Shown: one piece after another, positions 42,642-51,965 of the stretch
Position numbering within the stretch: the stretch's first letter is position 1
Layout: each line of letters starts with the position of its first letter
Source: Leifsonia shinshuensis
GTDB taxonomy: Bacteria; Actinomycetota; Actinomycetes; Actinomycetales; Microbacteriaceae
DNA length: 64,000 nt
NCBI RefSeq assembly: GCF_031456835.1
Contig: NZ_JAVDVK010000001.1
Coordinates: 62,001 to 126,000 of the forward strand
Reading direction: 5' to 3'
The notes under the pieces: model-generated
The model's input: only the letters and a program-made list of their open reading frames with translations
Told to the model about the DNA's origin: nothing
Database searches by the model: none
Program-made: the position numbers and the translations under genes

Positions 42642-43324
42642 CCACCGCCCCCGGGCGACCCCGCGTCGCGATCCTCGGCGTCGGACACGTCGGCTCGACG
42701 CTCGCACGCATCCTGCTCGACGCCGGCTACGAGGTCGCCGTCGCGGCCTCCGGCGACCCTCAGCGCATCCGGCTCATCGCCTCGGTCGTCATGCCGGGCG
42801 CACGCCCGGAGTGGGCGGTGGATGCCGTGGCCGGCGCCGACATCGTGATCCTCGCCATCCCGCTGCACCGCTTCGCCGGTCTCGACCGCGGGATGCTGGC
42901 GGGCAAGGTCGTCATCGACTCGATGAACTACTGGGCGCCGACCGACGGTGTGCAGCCGCTGTTCGAGGACACCGACCTCACCAGCAGCGAGATCGTGCAG
43001 CGCGAGCTTCCGCACTCCACCGTCGTCAAGACGTTCAACCACATCGGCTACCACGAGATGGAGGAGGACAGGCGGCTACCGGGCGATCCGGACCGCCGCG
43101 CCCTCGGCGTGGCTTCCGACGATCCGGAGGCGGCCGCGCTCGTGGCGACCGTGATCGAGGACGCGGGCTACGACACCGTCCTCGTCGAGGGCCTGCGCGA
43201 CGGCGTCGCCTTCGAGCCGGGCGGTCCCGTCTTCGGCGCACGCCTCGACGCGGACGCCTTCCGCGCGGCCGTCGCGGGCGAGAGCGCCGCGGCAGCCGCG
43301 GCCTCCGCCGAGATCGCCGCCTGA
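42638..43324 (+). CDS. NADPH-dependent F420-reductase-like oxidoreductase
   Basis: A protein of 228 residues. The N-terminal Rossmann loop VAILGVGHVGSTLARILL, the ADIVILAIPLHRF strand and VVKTFNHIGYHEME place it with the F420:NADP oxidoreductase-like family. A smaller homologue is at 63066. It follows marR with overlap and precedes an LLM flavin-type oxidase, a pairing that suggests shared substrate or cofactor. The C-terminus is Ala-rich. Confidence 0.85.
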   Translation: MTTAPGRPRVAILGVGHVGSTLARILLDAGYEVAVAASGDPQRIRLIASVVMPGARPEWAVDAVAGADIVILAIPLHRFAGLDRGMLAGKVVIDSMNYWAPTDGVQPLFEDTDLTSSEIVQRELPHSTVVKTFNHIGYHEMEEDRRLPGDPDRRALGVASDDPEAAALVATVIEDAGYDTVLVEGLRDGVAFEPGGPVFGARLDADAFRAAVAGESAAAAAASAEIAA

Positions 43325-43389
43325 CCGGCGGCGATCGCACCCCACCCGCCCCCAACGCACCCAGCACGTCCACACCCGAAAGCACACAA

Positions 43390-44436
43390 ATGAACATCGC
43401 ATCCCCGAGCTTCCCGCTCACCTTCGGCCTGAACACCTTCGGCGACGTCACCAGCGACGCCGACGGCCGGCCCGTCTCGCACGCCCAGACCATTCGCGAC
43501 CTGGTCGGTCACGGGGTCACCGCCGAGCAGGCGGGGCTCGACTTCTTCGGCATCGGCGAGCACCACGTCGACGACATGCCGCTCTCCGCGGCCGACATCG
43601 TGCTCAGCGCCGTCGCCGCGCGCACCGAGCGCATCCACGTGGGATCCGCCGTCACCGTGCTGAGCTCCGACGACCCCGTGCGCGTCTTCCAGCGCTACTC
43701 CACCCTGAACGCCGTGTCGGACGGCCGGGCCGAGGTCATCCTCGGCCGCGGCTCGAGCATCGACTCGTTCCCGCTGTTCGGCTTCGACCTCTCCGACTAC
43801 GAGCAGCTGTTCGAGGAGAAGACGAACCTGTTCGCCCACCTCCGCGAGGGCGGACCGGTCACCTGGGAGGGCACCACCCGCAGCGGTCTGCGCGACCAGG
43901 ATGTGGTGCCGCACCTCGAGTCGCCGCTCCCGACCTGGATCGGCGTCGGAGGGAGCCCGGAGTCCGTCATCCGCACCGCGCACTACGGCTTCTCGCTCAT
44001 GCTCGCCGTCATCGGCGGTCCCGCAGCGCGGTTCGCGCCGTACAGCGAGCTGTTCCAGAAGGCGCTGGAGCAGTTCGGGCGGGAGCCGCAGCAGATCGGC
44101 CTGCACTCGCCCGGGCACGTGGCCGCCACCGACGAGCAGGCGCGCGAGGAGTTCTGGCCGCACTACCGCGACATGATCGCCAAGGTGAGCGCGACCCGCG
44201 GCTTCGCCATCCCGACCGAGGCGTCGTTCCGCCGCGAGCTCGGCCCCGACGGCAGCCTCTACGTGGGCTCGCCGGAGACCGTCGCCGCGAAGATCGCCGC
44301 CAACCTGCGGGTCGTCGGCGCCAACCGTTTCGACCTCAAGTACGGCATCCCCGGGATGACCGACGAGTCGCTCCTCACGACCATCCGCCTCTACGGCGAG
44401 CAGGTCGTCCCCCGCGTCCGCGACCTCCTCGCCTAA
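43390..44436 (+). CDS. LLM-class (luciferase-like) oxidoreductase
   Basis: A protein of 348 residues: LNTFGDV strand, GLDFFGIGEHHVDDMPLSAADIVLSAVAARTERIHVGSAV, then RVFQRYSTLNAVSDGRAEVILGRGS, all typical of the flavin- or F420-binding TIM barrel. It probably oxygenates or reduces a small organic substrate with FMNH2 or F420H2. Downstream lies a perfect palindrome acting as terminator. Confidence 0.9.
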   Translation: MNIASPSFPLTFGLNTFGDVTSDADGRPVSHAQTIRDLVGHGVTAEQAGLDFFGIGEHHVDDMPLSAADIVLSAVAARTERIHVGSAVTVLSSDDPVRVFQRYSTLNAVSDGRAEVILGRGSSIDSFPLFGFDLSDYEQLFEEKTNLFAHLREGGPVTWEGTTRSGLRDQDVVPHLESPLPTWIGVGGSPESVIRTAHYGFSLMLAVIGGPAARFAPYSELFQKALEQFGREPQQIGLHSPGHVAATDEQAREEFWPHYRDMIAKVSATRGFAIPTEASFRRELGPDGSLYVGSPETVAAKIAANLRVVGANRFDLKYGIPGMTDESLLTTIRLYGEQVVPRVRDLLA

Positions 44437-44461
44437 CCCGCCCCGCCCCGCTCAGCCCCCG

Positions 44462-44527
44462 CCGTCGAGTACACGAATAGTGCACGCGACACGCCGCCGG
44501 AGCGTGCACTATTCGTGTACTCGACGG
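44462..44527. terminator. Perfect 26-bp-arm palindrome between convergent genes
   Basis: Arms 44462-44487 and 44502-44527 are exact reverse complements over 26 bases with a 14-base loop. In RNA a G-U pair and four more C-G pairs extend the stem to 31. The arms contain TACACGAATAGTGCA, less GC-rich than the surroundings. It can serve both convergent genes. Confidence 0.9.
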
Positions 44528-44544
44528 TGGGGCGGGAGCGCGGG

Positions 44545-46845
44545 TCAGGACTCGGCGGCGGGCGGGCGCTGCAGCACCAGGAAGCGGGCGCCGTAGGCGG
44601 GCACGCTCACGGGGAAGCTGGCCAGGTCGTCCACCGTGCCCACCTCGCTGCCGTCCGCCGCGTCCGTCACGGTCGCGCGGTGCGGCAGCGCCTCCGAGCG
44701 CACCGTGCCGTCGACCGCAGTGTCCGTCATGTTGAGCACGGTCAGCTGCACGATCGGCAGGCCCTGCTCGTCGAGCGTCTCGAGCTCGTGCACCATGACG
44801 AGCATCCCGGGGTGGGCGACGTCGGGCACGTCCACCTGGCGGGCCGACGCGATGCCCCAGCGGTTCCGGATGCGCAGCAGCTGCCGGAGGCCGCTCGCGA
44901 ACGAGGTGCGCCGCTTCAGCTGCTCCGGCAGCGGGCCGTAGAGGGCGCGGGCGCGCGGCATCCCGGACGCCGAGCGCTCCGCCTCTGGCGCGACGCCGAG
45001 GAGGTCGTGCGCCCCGCGTTCCACCCAGCGGGTGTCTCCCTCGGCGATCAGGTCCGCGACCTGCTCGCGGGGGAGGGTCAGCGCCCCCAGCAGGTCCCAT
45101 CCGGACAGCGCGAACACCCCGGGCTGCCAGGCGTTGAACGCGGCCAGCAGCAGGTGCGCGTCGCGGATGGCCGGGATGTCGGCCTCCGTGATCGAGTCCA
45201 GCGTCGCGTGCCCCTGCGTCGCGGCGATGAGGGATGCGGACGTGCAGGCGATTCCGTTCGTCGTGAACACGAGGTTGTAGTCCGCGGTCGGCGCCGTGAT
45301 CGCCTCGGTGAGGTCGGCGCGGATGCGCTGGGCCAGCTCGCCGCCGGTGATCTCCTCGCCGCGGAACGTGTAGACGTCGTTCTGGTGCAGGGTCGCCCAG
45401 TGGACCAGCTCGTAGGTGAGCTCGTCGTGGTTCTGCATCCCGTGCACCAGGCTCACCGGCTCGACGCCCAGCTCGAGGGAGGTGCGCAGCGTCAGCCGCA
45501 GGAACTCGGTGTCCCCGGTCGCGAGCGCATGGTGGTAGGCGGGGCGGTTGATGAAGTCGTAGGACAGGTCCGCGCCGACGGCGCCGGTGTCGCGGATGTC
45601 CTCGACGGTCAGGTTGAGCTCCTGGAAGGTGAAGCCGCCGACCTTGCGCACCATGCCGGCGATGATGTGGTTCGCCGCGTGCGAGAGGGGGTGGCCCTCC
45701 GACCAGGCGGGCATCCCCTCGGCGCTCTTCTCGACGCCCAGGAAGCCGTTCGCGTCCAGTCGCAGGGCGCTCGTCCCCAGGTCGCCCAGCGAGTGCAGGG
45801 CGTCGCCGATGACGAGCCGCATGCCCGAGAACGTCGGGTCGAGCCAGTTGACCGACGGCTGCCCCTCCTTGAAGTAGTGGAGGTACACCCAGCGCCGCGT
45901 GATGCCGTCGACGCCGATGACGGGGGCGGTCGCGCTCCAGTTGGTCTCCTTCACGCCGGGCGCGAAGAAGATGACCCGCTGCAGCTCGCCGATGATGTAG
46001 CCGCGCTCGGCCAGCGCCGCCTCGGTCGACTCGTCGAGGTTCACCGAGTCGCGGCCGTCGGGGACGTCGGGCAGCAGGTGCCACTCGTCCGGCGGGATCT
46101 CGACCATGTGGTAGATGCCGGGGTAGTCCTTGTACGCCATCTCGGCGAGGCGGAAGTCCGCGCCCTTGCCGGTGTGACCCGGCACGATGTCGTCGATGAC
46201 GCTGCCGCCGTGCTCCTCCGCGACGTCGGTCAGCCGGCGGAACGTCTCCTCGTCGCCGAACGCCGGGTCGATCTGGGTGCCGATCCGGTCGAAGTGGCCG
46301 TCGACGCTGGGGGTCTCCTGCCAGCCGCGGATGCCGCCGGCCCGCTTGACCGGGCCGGTGTGGACGCCGTTGATGCCGATCCGCTCGAACGCCGTCCAGA
46401 GCTCCGGGTCGGCGAGCGCGGTGAGGAAGGACTCGCCGGGCCGCGTGATCAGCGAGATCGGGTACGCCGTGAACCAGACGTCCGACGTCGACACCGCGCG
46501 CCGCGCATCCGGCCGGGCGTAGGGGTTGCGCCACATGCTGGGCGAGCCGGAGAGCTGCCGGCTGAGCACGTCCGCATCCTTGAGCATGGATTGGCGCACC
46601 AGCCACTCGACGTAGGCCGGGTTCTGCCCGTTGGCGGCCCGCGGGTCGGAGAACGTGCGGCGGATGCTCCCGCCGCGCAGGTTGGCGCGCGGGCGCAGGC
46701 GCCGGGGACGGGCCGGGTACAGCTGCTCGTCGTAGGTGATCTCCTCCGGCGGCGCCTCCACCTCCTCGGTTCCGGCGGCGGGCGCGGCCTCCGTGTCCAC
46801 GATCGTCGGGTCCTGCTCGGTCACCTCGGGTGCCTCGTCGTTCAC
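44545..46845 (-). CDS. GH13 alpha-amylase-family enzyme, trehalose-synthase-like
   Basis: A protein of 766 residues. An acidic N-terminal extension of about 40 residues precedes a (beta/alpha)8 barrel with nucleophile Asp364 (ALRLDANGF), acid/base Glu409 (FTFQELNL) and the third acid Asp474 (QNHDE). The end is a beta domain. Overall similarity is to maltose alpha-glucosyltransferase/trehalose synthase proteins, but it is longer and diverged, so substrate assignment stays open. GTG 46845 has AAGGAGAG upstream. Confidence 0.82.
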   Translation of the reverse strand: MNDEAPEVTEQDPTIVDTEAAPAAGTEEVEAPPEEITYDEQLYPARPRRLRPRANLRGGSIRRTFSDPRAANGQNPAYVEWLVRQSMLKDADVLSRQLSGSPSMWRNPYARPDARRAVSTSDVWFTAYPISLITRPGESFLTALADPELWTAFERIGINGVHTGPVKRAGGIRGWQETPSVDGHFDRIGTQIDPAFGDEETFRRLTDVAEEHGGSVIDDIVPGHTGKGADFRLAEMAYKDYPGIYHMVEIPPDEWHLLPDVPDGRDSVNLDESTEAALAERGYIIGELQRVIFFAPGVKETNWSATAPVIGVDGITRRWVYLHYFKEGQPSVNWLDPTFSGMRLVIGDALHSLGDLGTSALRLDANGFLGVEKSAEGMPAWSEGHPLSHAANHIIAGMVRKVGGFTFQELNLTVEDIRDTGAVGADLSYDFINRPAYHHALATGDTEFLRLTLRTSLELGVEPVSLVHGMQNHDELTYELVHWATLHQNDVYTFRGEEITGGELAQRIRADLTEAITAPTADYNLVFTTNGIACTSASLIAATQGHATLDSITEADIPAIRDAHLLLAAFNAWQPGVFALSGWDLLGALTLPREQVADLIAEGDTRWVERGAHDLLGVAPEAERSASGMPRARALYGPLPEQLKRRTSFASGLRQLLRIRNRWGIASARQVDVPDVAHPGMLVMVHELETLDEQGLPIVQLTVLNMTDTAVDGTVRSEALPHRATVTDAADGSEVGTVDDLASFPVSVPAYGARFLVLQRPPAAES

Positions 46846-46900
46846 GCGCTCTCCTTCCGTGACTGCCAACCTAGCCCTGTGCTGCGACGACCCGCGCGGG

Positions 46901-47326
46901 TCACTCGCTGAGACGTTCGATGAGCTGGCCCTTGGTCAGCTTGGAGACGTTCAGCAGCCCTCGGGTGCGCGCGACATCGCGCAGCGCCTGAACGGTCAGC
47001 TGGTCCAGCTCCGGGTCGTGGGGCGCGCTCGTGGTCACCGATCCGGCGTACTCGACGGTCTTTTCGACGCTCTCGTCGCGGACGGTGGGGAGCGGCGGCG
47101 TGAGGTCGATCGGAGGGGCGCCGCCGTCCTCCGCGGCGCTCGCCGAGCGTTCGCTGCGGCCCACGACTTCCGCGAGCTCCTTCTCGAGTTCTTTGGCGTG
47201 CTTCTTGGCCTTCTTCGCCTTCTTGGCGTCCAATTTCACGGCCGCCTCGCGCGCCTCGGCGACGGCCTCCTCGGCACGTTCGAACGCCTTCTGCGCGGCC
47301 TTCTCGAGCTTCTTCTGCTTCGCCAT
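46901..47326 (-). CDS. Lys/Ala-rich coiled coil with C-terminal SAP/Rho-N-like motif
   Basis: A protein of 141 residues. Residues 1-55 are a highly charged helix ([37 protein letters not shown]), and the last 35 ([27 protein letters not shown]) form a helix-turn-helix of the SAP or Rho N-terminal type, which binds nucleic acid. A chromatin or RNA-binding role is plausible. Confidence 0.75.
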   Translation of the reverse strand: MAKQKKLEKAAQKAFERAEEAVAEAREAAVKLDAKKAKKAKKHAKELEKELAEVVGRSERSASAAEDGGAPPIDLTPPLPTVRDESVEKTVEYAGSVTTSAPHDPELDQLTVQALRDVARTRGLLNVSKLTKGQLIERLSE

Positions 47327-47413
47327 GCTCTCTCCGTTCCCCGGCTGTCGTCGGCCCCGCCATGAACGGTGCCACGGGGTTGGCGGCAGGGCAAGGCGCG
47401 TGACTCTTTCGAG

Positions 47414-47431
47414 TATCAGCAAACGCTGATA
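47414..47431. promoter_or_regulatory. ArsR operator palindrome
   Basis: TATCAGC, AAAC, GCTGATA, ending 10 bases before the arsR start codon. It likely overlaps the promoter -10 and would give autorepression. Confidence 0.75.
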
Positions 47432-47441
47432 TCATCCACAC

Positions 47442-47795
47442 ATGAACTCGTTCTCGGTGCTCGCCGACCCGGTCCGGCGGCGGATGGTGGAACTGCTGGC
47501 CGAAGAGGAGGCTCCGGCCGGGCGCGTCGGCGCGGTGATCATGCGGGAGTTCGGCATCGGGCAGCCCGCGGTGTCGAATCAGCTGCGCGTGCTGCGCGAC
47601 GCCGACGTCGTCACGGCCGAACGGCAGGGGTCCCAGCGGATCTACCGGCTGGTTCCCGGAGCTCTCGACGACCTCACCGGCTGGGTCGACCGGTACACCC
47701 GGATGTGGTCGCAGCGGCTGGATGCGCTGGAGACCGAGCTGGTGAGGGACCGCTCGCAGCGGAATCCCGGCGCACGACGGCCGGAGGCCCGCTGA
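47442..47795 (+). CDS. ArsR-family transcriptional regulator
   Basis: A protein of 117 residues: NSFSVLADPVRRRMVELLAE, GQPAVSNQLRVLRDADVV and ERQGSQRIYRLVP form the winged helix. No metal-binding Cys pair is seen, so it belongs to the group paired with SRPBCC proteins. Its stop overlaps the next start. Confidence 0.93.
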   Translation: MNSFSVLADPVRRRMVELLAEEEAPAGRVGAVIMREFGIGQPAVSNQLRVLRDADVVTAERQGSQRIYRLVPGALDDLTGWVDRYTRMWSQRLDALETELVRDRSQRNPGARRPEAR

Positions 47796-48700
47796 TGGAC
47801 CCGCGAACGGTCCGGGCGCTGATCGGCACGCCCCGGCATCCCGAGCTGGTGCTCCGGAGGGAGTACCGGGCGACGTCCGGCGAGCTGCGAGACGCCTGCA
47901 CCTCTCTTCCGCGCCTGGCCCGCTGGTTCGGGTCGGTGGAGGGCGCGCCCTCCGGCGCCGGCGCAGAGTTCCGCGTCGACCTCGGCGGTGACGGCACGGC
48001 GACCGGGCGCATCCGGCGCTGCGACGACGACGGTCTCGAGGTGTCGTGGGTCGCAGGCGAGGAACCCGAGAGCATCCTCTCCGCCGAGTGGAGGGACACG
48101 GGCGCCGGGCGCGCCGAGCTGACGCTGCGCCATCGGCTCGCGTCGGAGGAGCGGGTCGCGCCGTCCGGCCGGGGCTGGGACGACGCCCTCGCGGCGCTCG
48201 ACCGGTCGCTGACCGGCGGCGAGGCGGTCGCAGAGGGCGCCGGCGCCTGGCGCCTCATCGGCGCCCGCCCGCTCGAGGTCACGAGAACGGTGGATGCCGA
48301 GCCCGAGCGGGTCTGGGCGGCCATCGCCTCCGCCGAGGGCCTCCGGACCTGGTGGTGGCGGCACTGGAGCGACGTGACGATCGAGGCGGACGTGCGCGTC
48401 GGCGGCCGCTACCGGATCGAAGCGCCGGGTGCGGAGATCGCCGTGGAGGGTCGCTACCTCGTGGTCGAGCCGCCGCAGCGCCTCGCCTTCGGCTGGCGCT
48501 GGATCGACGCCGACGGCTCGAGCGTCGACGAGGCGGTGGACATCACGCTCAGCGCGGCCGGGCGCGGCACCCTGGTGACCGTGCGGCACACCGGGCCGTG
48601 GGAGGACGACGCACCGGCGGAGTCGTATCGGCAGGGCTGGGACTTCACCCTCGGCGAGCTGGCGGCCGTCCTCGCCGGAGCCCGCGCGCGCAACCCGTAG
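47795..48700 (+). CDS. Double SRPBCC (AHSA1-like) domain protein
   Basis: A protein of 301 residues with two successive START-like domains. The first (about 18-145) is diverged. The second (about 165-300) has the family EVTRTVDAEPERVWAAIASAEGLRTWW, GGRYRIEAPG, VVEPPQRLAFGWRW and the final GWDFTLGELAAVL. These bind hydrophobic small molecules. Coupled to ArsR by a one-base overlap. Confidence 0.88.
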   Translation: MDPRTVRALIGTPRHPELVLRREYRATSGELRDACTSLPRLARWFGSVEGAPSGAGAEFRVDLGGDGTATGRIRRCDDDGLEVSWVAGEEPESILSAEWRDTGAGRAELTLRHRLASEERVAPSGRGWDDALAALDRSLTGGEAVAEGAGAWRLIGARPLEVTRTVDAEPERVWAAIASAEGLRTWWWRHWSDVTIEADVRVGGRYRIEAPGAEIAVEGRYLVVEPPQRLAFGWRWIDADGSSVDEAVDITLSAAGRGTLVTVRHTGPWEDDAPAESYRQGWDFTLGELAAVLAGARARNP

Positions 48701-48732
48701 CAGTCCGCCGTGGTGGGGCGTATGAACGCAGC

Positions 48733-49908
48733 ATGAGAGCACTCACCTGGCAAGCAACCAAGAAGGTCGCCGTCGTGGACGTCCCCGACCCCGTCATCCA
48801 GGAGCCGACCGACGCGATCGTGCGCATCACGTCCAGCGCCATCTGCGGCAGCGACCTCCACCTCTACGACGTGCTGGGGCCGTTCCTCGCGAAGGGGGAC
48901 GTGCTCGGTCACGAACCGATGGGGATCGTGGAGGAGGTCGGCCCGGAGGTCCGGAACGTCCGCGTCGGCGACCGGGTCGTCATCCCGTTCGTCATCGCCT
49001 GCGGCACCTGCTTCATGTGCCGCCGCGGCCTGACGACGCAGTGCGAGACCACGCAGAACTACGACCACGGCACCGGCGCCACCCTGTACGGCTACACCGA
49101 GCTGTACGGCTCGGTCCCCGGCGGCCAGGCGGAGCGGCTCCGCGTTCCGCTCGCGGACTTCAACGCCTACCGCGTCGGGTCGGAGCTGCCCGACGACCGC
49201 TACCTGTTCCTCAGCGACATCCTCCCGACGGCGTGGCAGGGCGTGCAGTACGCGCAGCTTCCGGAGCACGGCGTCCTCGGCGTGATCGGCCTCGGGCCTG
49301 TCGGCCAGTTCGTCAGCCGGATCGGCGTGCACCTCGGCCACCGCGTCGTCGCCGTCGACCCCGTGCCGGAGCGCCGTGCGATGGCCGAGCGCCACGGGGT
49401 GGACACCTTCGACCTCAGTGACGACGTCGCCGACTGGTTCCGCGAGGCCACCGACGGGCGTGGCCCGGACGGCATCGTGGACGCCGTCGGCATGGAGGCG
49501 CACGGCAACCCGGGGACGGCGGCGGTGCAGTCCGCGGTCGGACTGCTGCCGGACCCGGTGGCGCAGAAGCTGATGACGACGGTCGGGGTGGACCGGATGG
49601 CGGCCATGACGCTCGCCTTCGACGCCGTCCGCCGCGGCGGGACGGTCTCCCTGAGCGGCGTGTACGCCGGCGTCGCCGATCCGGTGCCGTTCATGAACCT
49701 GTTCGACAAGCAGGTGACGCTGCGGATGGGGCAGTGCAACGTCCACGCCTGGCGGGACGAGCTGCTCCCGCTCGTGGAGGACTCGTCCGACCCGCTCGGG
49801 ACCGAGGACCTGGTCACGCACCGGGTGCCGCTGGAGGAGGCGGCGCGGATGTACGACATCTTCCGCGACAAGGAGGACGGCTGCATCAAGGTGGTCCTCA
49901 CGCCCTGA
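48733..49908 (+). CDS. Zinc-dependent alcohol/formaldehyde dehydrogenase-like protein
   Basis: A protein of 391 residues of the MDR zinc class. It has SAICGSDLHLYD (catalytic Cys and following residues), GHEPMGIVEEVG, the structural-zinc Cys set CGTCFMCRRGLTTQC, and the NAD loop VIGLGPVGQF. The insert with HGNPG and extra loops matches the glutathione-independent formaldehyde dehydrogenase subgroup. NAD-dependent oxidation of an alcohol or aldehyde is expected. Confidence 0.9.
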   Translation: MRALTWQATKKVAVVDVPDPVIQEPTDAIVRITSSAICGSDLHLYDVLGPFLAKGDVLGHEPMGIVEEVGPEVRNVRVGDRVVIPFVIACGTCFMCRRGLTTQCETTQNYDHGTGATLYGYTELYGSVPGGQAERLRVPLADFNAYRVGSELPDDRYLFLSDILPTAWQGVQYAQLPEHGVLGVIGLGPVGQFVSRIGVHLGHRVVAVDPVPERRAMAERHGVDTFDLSDDVADWFREATDGRGPDGIVDAVGMEAHGNPGTAAVQSAVGLLPDPVAQKLMTTVGVDRMAAMTLAFDAVRRGGTVSLSGVYAGVADPVPFMNLFDKQVTLRMGQCNVHAWRDELLPLVEDSSDPLGTEDLVTHRVPLEEAARMYDIFRDKEDGCIKVVLTP

Positions 49909-49919
49909 GCGCGCCGCTG

Positions 49920-49995
49920 GCGACGGCGGGCACCGGCGGCCGCCTGTCGGGCACCGGCGGGGCGCCGGTCGGGCGCCGGTCAGGCGCCGGGCGGG
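49920..49995. repeat. GC-rich short repeat tract
   Basis: Words such as GGCACCGGCGG and CGGGCGCCGGT recur three to four times with small changes. It probably forms hairpins after the dehydrogenase gene. No coding content seen. Confidence 0.6.
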
Positions 49996-50032
49996 CGTGA
50001 CCACGGGCGCGGCACTCGCTAGAGTCGCTCCC

Positions 50033-51925
50033 GTGACCATCCCGCTCACCGTCATCCAGCGTTCGCCCGACCCGGAGTCGCCGGGCGAGTCCCGTGACCG
50101 CCGGCCGACCATCGCCGAGCGGTTCCGCATGATGGGCCGCAGCCGCCTCGGCGCGCTGCTGCTCGTCGCCGCGACGCTCGTCGCGATCGTCTGGGCGAAC
50201 ATCTCCTTCGCCGGCTACGAGGACTTCTGGGAGACGCACCTCACCGTCGGCGTGGGCGATCTCACCCTCGACTTCACCCTCCACTCGCTCGTCAACGACG
50301 CCCTCATGGCGATCTTCTTCTTCACCGTGGGGCTGGAGGTGCGGCGCGAGTTCGCGATCGGCGAGCTGACCAGCTGGTCGCGCGCCGTCGTACCCGTCGT
50401 CGCCGCCGTCTTCGGCCTGGCCGTCCCCGCCGTGATCTTCGTGCTGTTCACGGCCGGGACGGGCATGCAGCACGCCTGGGGCGTCGTCATCTCGACCGAC
50501 ACGGCGTTCCTGGTCGGGGCGCTGGCCCTGGTCGGGCCGCACGCGACCGGTCGCCTCCGCGTGTTCCTGCTCGCGCTGGCCGTGGTCGACGACATCGGCG
50601 CACTCAGCATCATCGCGCTCGTCTACACCGAGCATTTCAACCCGATCCCGCTCATCGTCGCGGCCGTCGGGCTCGTGGGCGTCTACTTCACGCGCTACCT
50701 GCGGGGCGGTCGCGGACCGGTGTACGCGACGCTCGCGATCATCGTCTGGCTAGCGTTCCTGGCCTCCGGCGTGCATCCCACCCTCGCCGGCGTCGCCATC
50801 GCACTGCTCGTGCCCGTGTACCGGCCGAACCGGCGGGATGTGGAGCACGCGCTCGACCTCGCCCGCACGTTCCGGCAGTCCCCCAACACGGAGTACGCCC
50901 GCGCCGCCGCCAACAGCCTGCGCGAGTCGATCTCGATCAACGAGCGCCTGCAGTCCGCCTGGGGACCGTACGTCGCCTACGTGGTGCTCCCGCTCTTCGC
51001 GCTGGCGAACGCCGGCGTCCGGCTGAGCGGCGACATCCTGATGGGCGCCCTCGTCTCTCCGATCGCGTGGGGCGTGCTCGTGGGGCTGGTCGTCGGCAAG
51101 TTCATCGGCGTGTTCGGGTCGGCGGCGCTGCTGCGCGTACTGCGGATCGGCGAGTTCGGCCCGGGCCTCACGCTCGACCGGCTCGCCGGGGGAGCGGCGC
51201 TGTGCGGCATCGGCTTCACCATCTCGCTGTTCATCGTCGACCTCGCCATCCCCGACGAGGCCGCGCAGAACGCGGCGCGCGTCGGCGTTCTGGCCGCCAC
51301 GCTGGTCGCGTTCGGTGTGGCCACGGTCGTCTTCCGCATCTCCGACGCCCACCGTCCGAAGGACGAGGCCGGCTTGACGCTCGTCCGCCCGGTCGACCCG
51401 GCCCGCGACCACGTCTTCGGCTCGCCGGACGCGCCCTACGAGATCGTCGAGTACGGCGACTTCCAGTGCGGTTTCTGCCTGAAGGCGACGGGCTCGGTGT
51501 TCGAGGTGCAGCGGGAACTGGGCGACCGGCTGCGCTACGTCTGGAGGCACGCCCCGCTGACCCGGTTCCACCCGAACGCGCTCGCCGCGGCGGAGGCGTC
51601 GGAGGCGGCGGCGAAGCAGGGGATGTTCTTCGAGTTCGAACGCGCCCTCTTCGCCGACCAGGAGCACCAGCTGCCGTCCGACATCCTGCGCCGAGCGGAG
51701 GAGCTGGGTCTCGACCTGGACCGCTTCGAGGCGGACCTCAGCTCGCCGGAGGTCGCCGCCCGCGTCCGCGACGACATGCTGGACGCGGAGGCGATGGACA
51801 TCACGGCCGTCCCCACGTTCTTCATCAACGGACGCCGCCACGTCGGCCCCTACGACGCCCAGTCGCTGATCCGCGCGCTGCAGGCGCCCGCCGAGGGCGG
51901 CGCGCCCGCGCCGACGCCCGCGTAG
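50033..51925 (+). CDS. nhaA: NhaA Na+/H+ antiporter fused to a DsbA-like thioredoxin domain
   Basis: A protein of 630 residues. Residues up to about 435 are NhaA with its helices (FFFTVGLEVRRE, STDTAFLVGALA, and the paired Asp of AVVDDIGALSIIA). From about 455 a DsbA-like domain follows, with YGDFQCGFCLKATG (CGFC active site) and ITAVPTFFINGR (cis-Pro). The fusion is known in actinobacteria. A TAGAGT -10-like box ends 7 bases before GTG 50033, suggesting a leaderless message; GTG 49997 is an alternative. Confidence 0.93.
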   Translation: MTIPLTVIQRSPDPESPGESRDRRPTIAERFRMMGRSRLGALLLVAATLVAIVWANISFAGYEDFWETHLTVGVGDLTLDFTLHSLVNDALMAIFFFTVGLEVRREFAIGELTSWSRAVVPVVAAVFGLAVPAVIFVLFTAGTGMQHAWGVVISTDTAFLVGALALVGPHATGRLRVFLLALAVVDDIGALSIIALVYTEHFNPIPLIVAAVGLVGVYFTRYLRGGRGPVYATLAIIVWLAFLASGVHPTLAGVAIALLVPVYRPNRRDVEHALDLARTFRQSPNTEYARAAANSLRESISINERLQSAWGPYVAYVVLPLFALANAGVRLSGDILMGALVSPIAWGVLVGLVVGKFIGVFGSAALLRVLRIGEFGPGLTLDRLAGGAALCGIGFTISLFIVDLAIPDEAAQNAARVGVLAATLVAFGVATVVFRISDAHRPKDEAGLTLVRPVDPARDHVFGSPDAPYEIVEYGDFQCGFCLKATGSVFEVQRELGDRLRYVWRHAPLTRFHPNALAAAEASEAAAKQGMFFEFERALFADQEHQLPSDILRRAEELGLDLDRFEADLSSPEVAARVRDDMLDAEAMDITAVPTFFINGRRHVGPYDAQSLIRALQAPAEGGAPAPTPA

Positions 51926-51965
51926 CCGGCGCGGGCGCCGGCTGGGCCGGCGCGGGGCTGCTTCC

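Noticed and set aside
48454..50202. Minus-strand frame of 582 codons over the zinc dehydrogenase
   Set aside because: It is antisense to two well-supported genes and has no motif or hydrophobic pattern.
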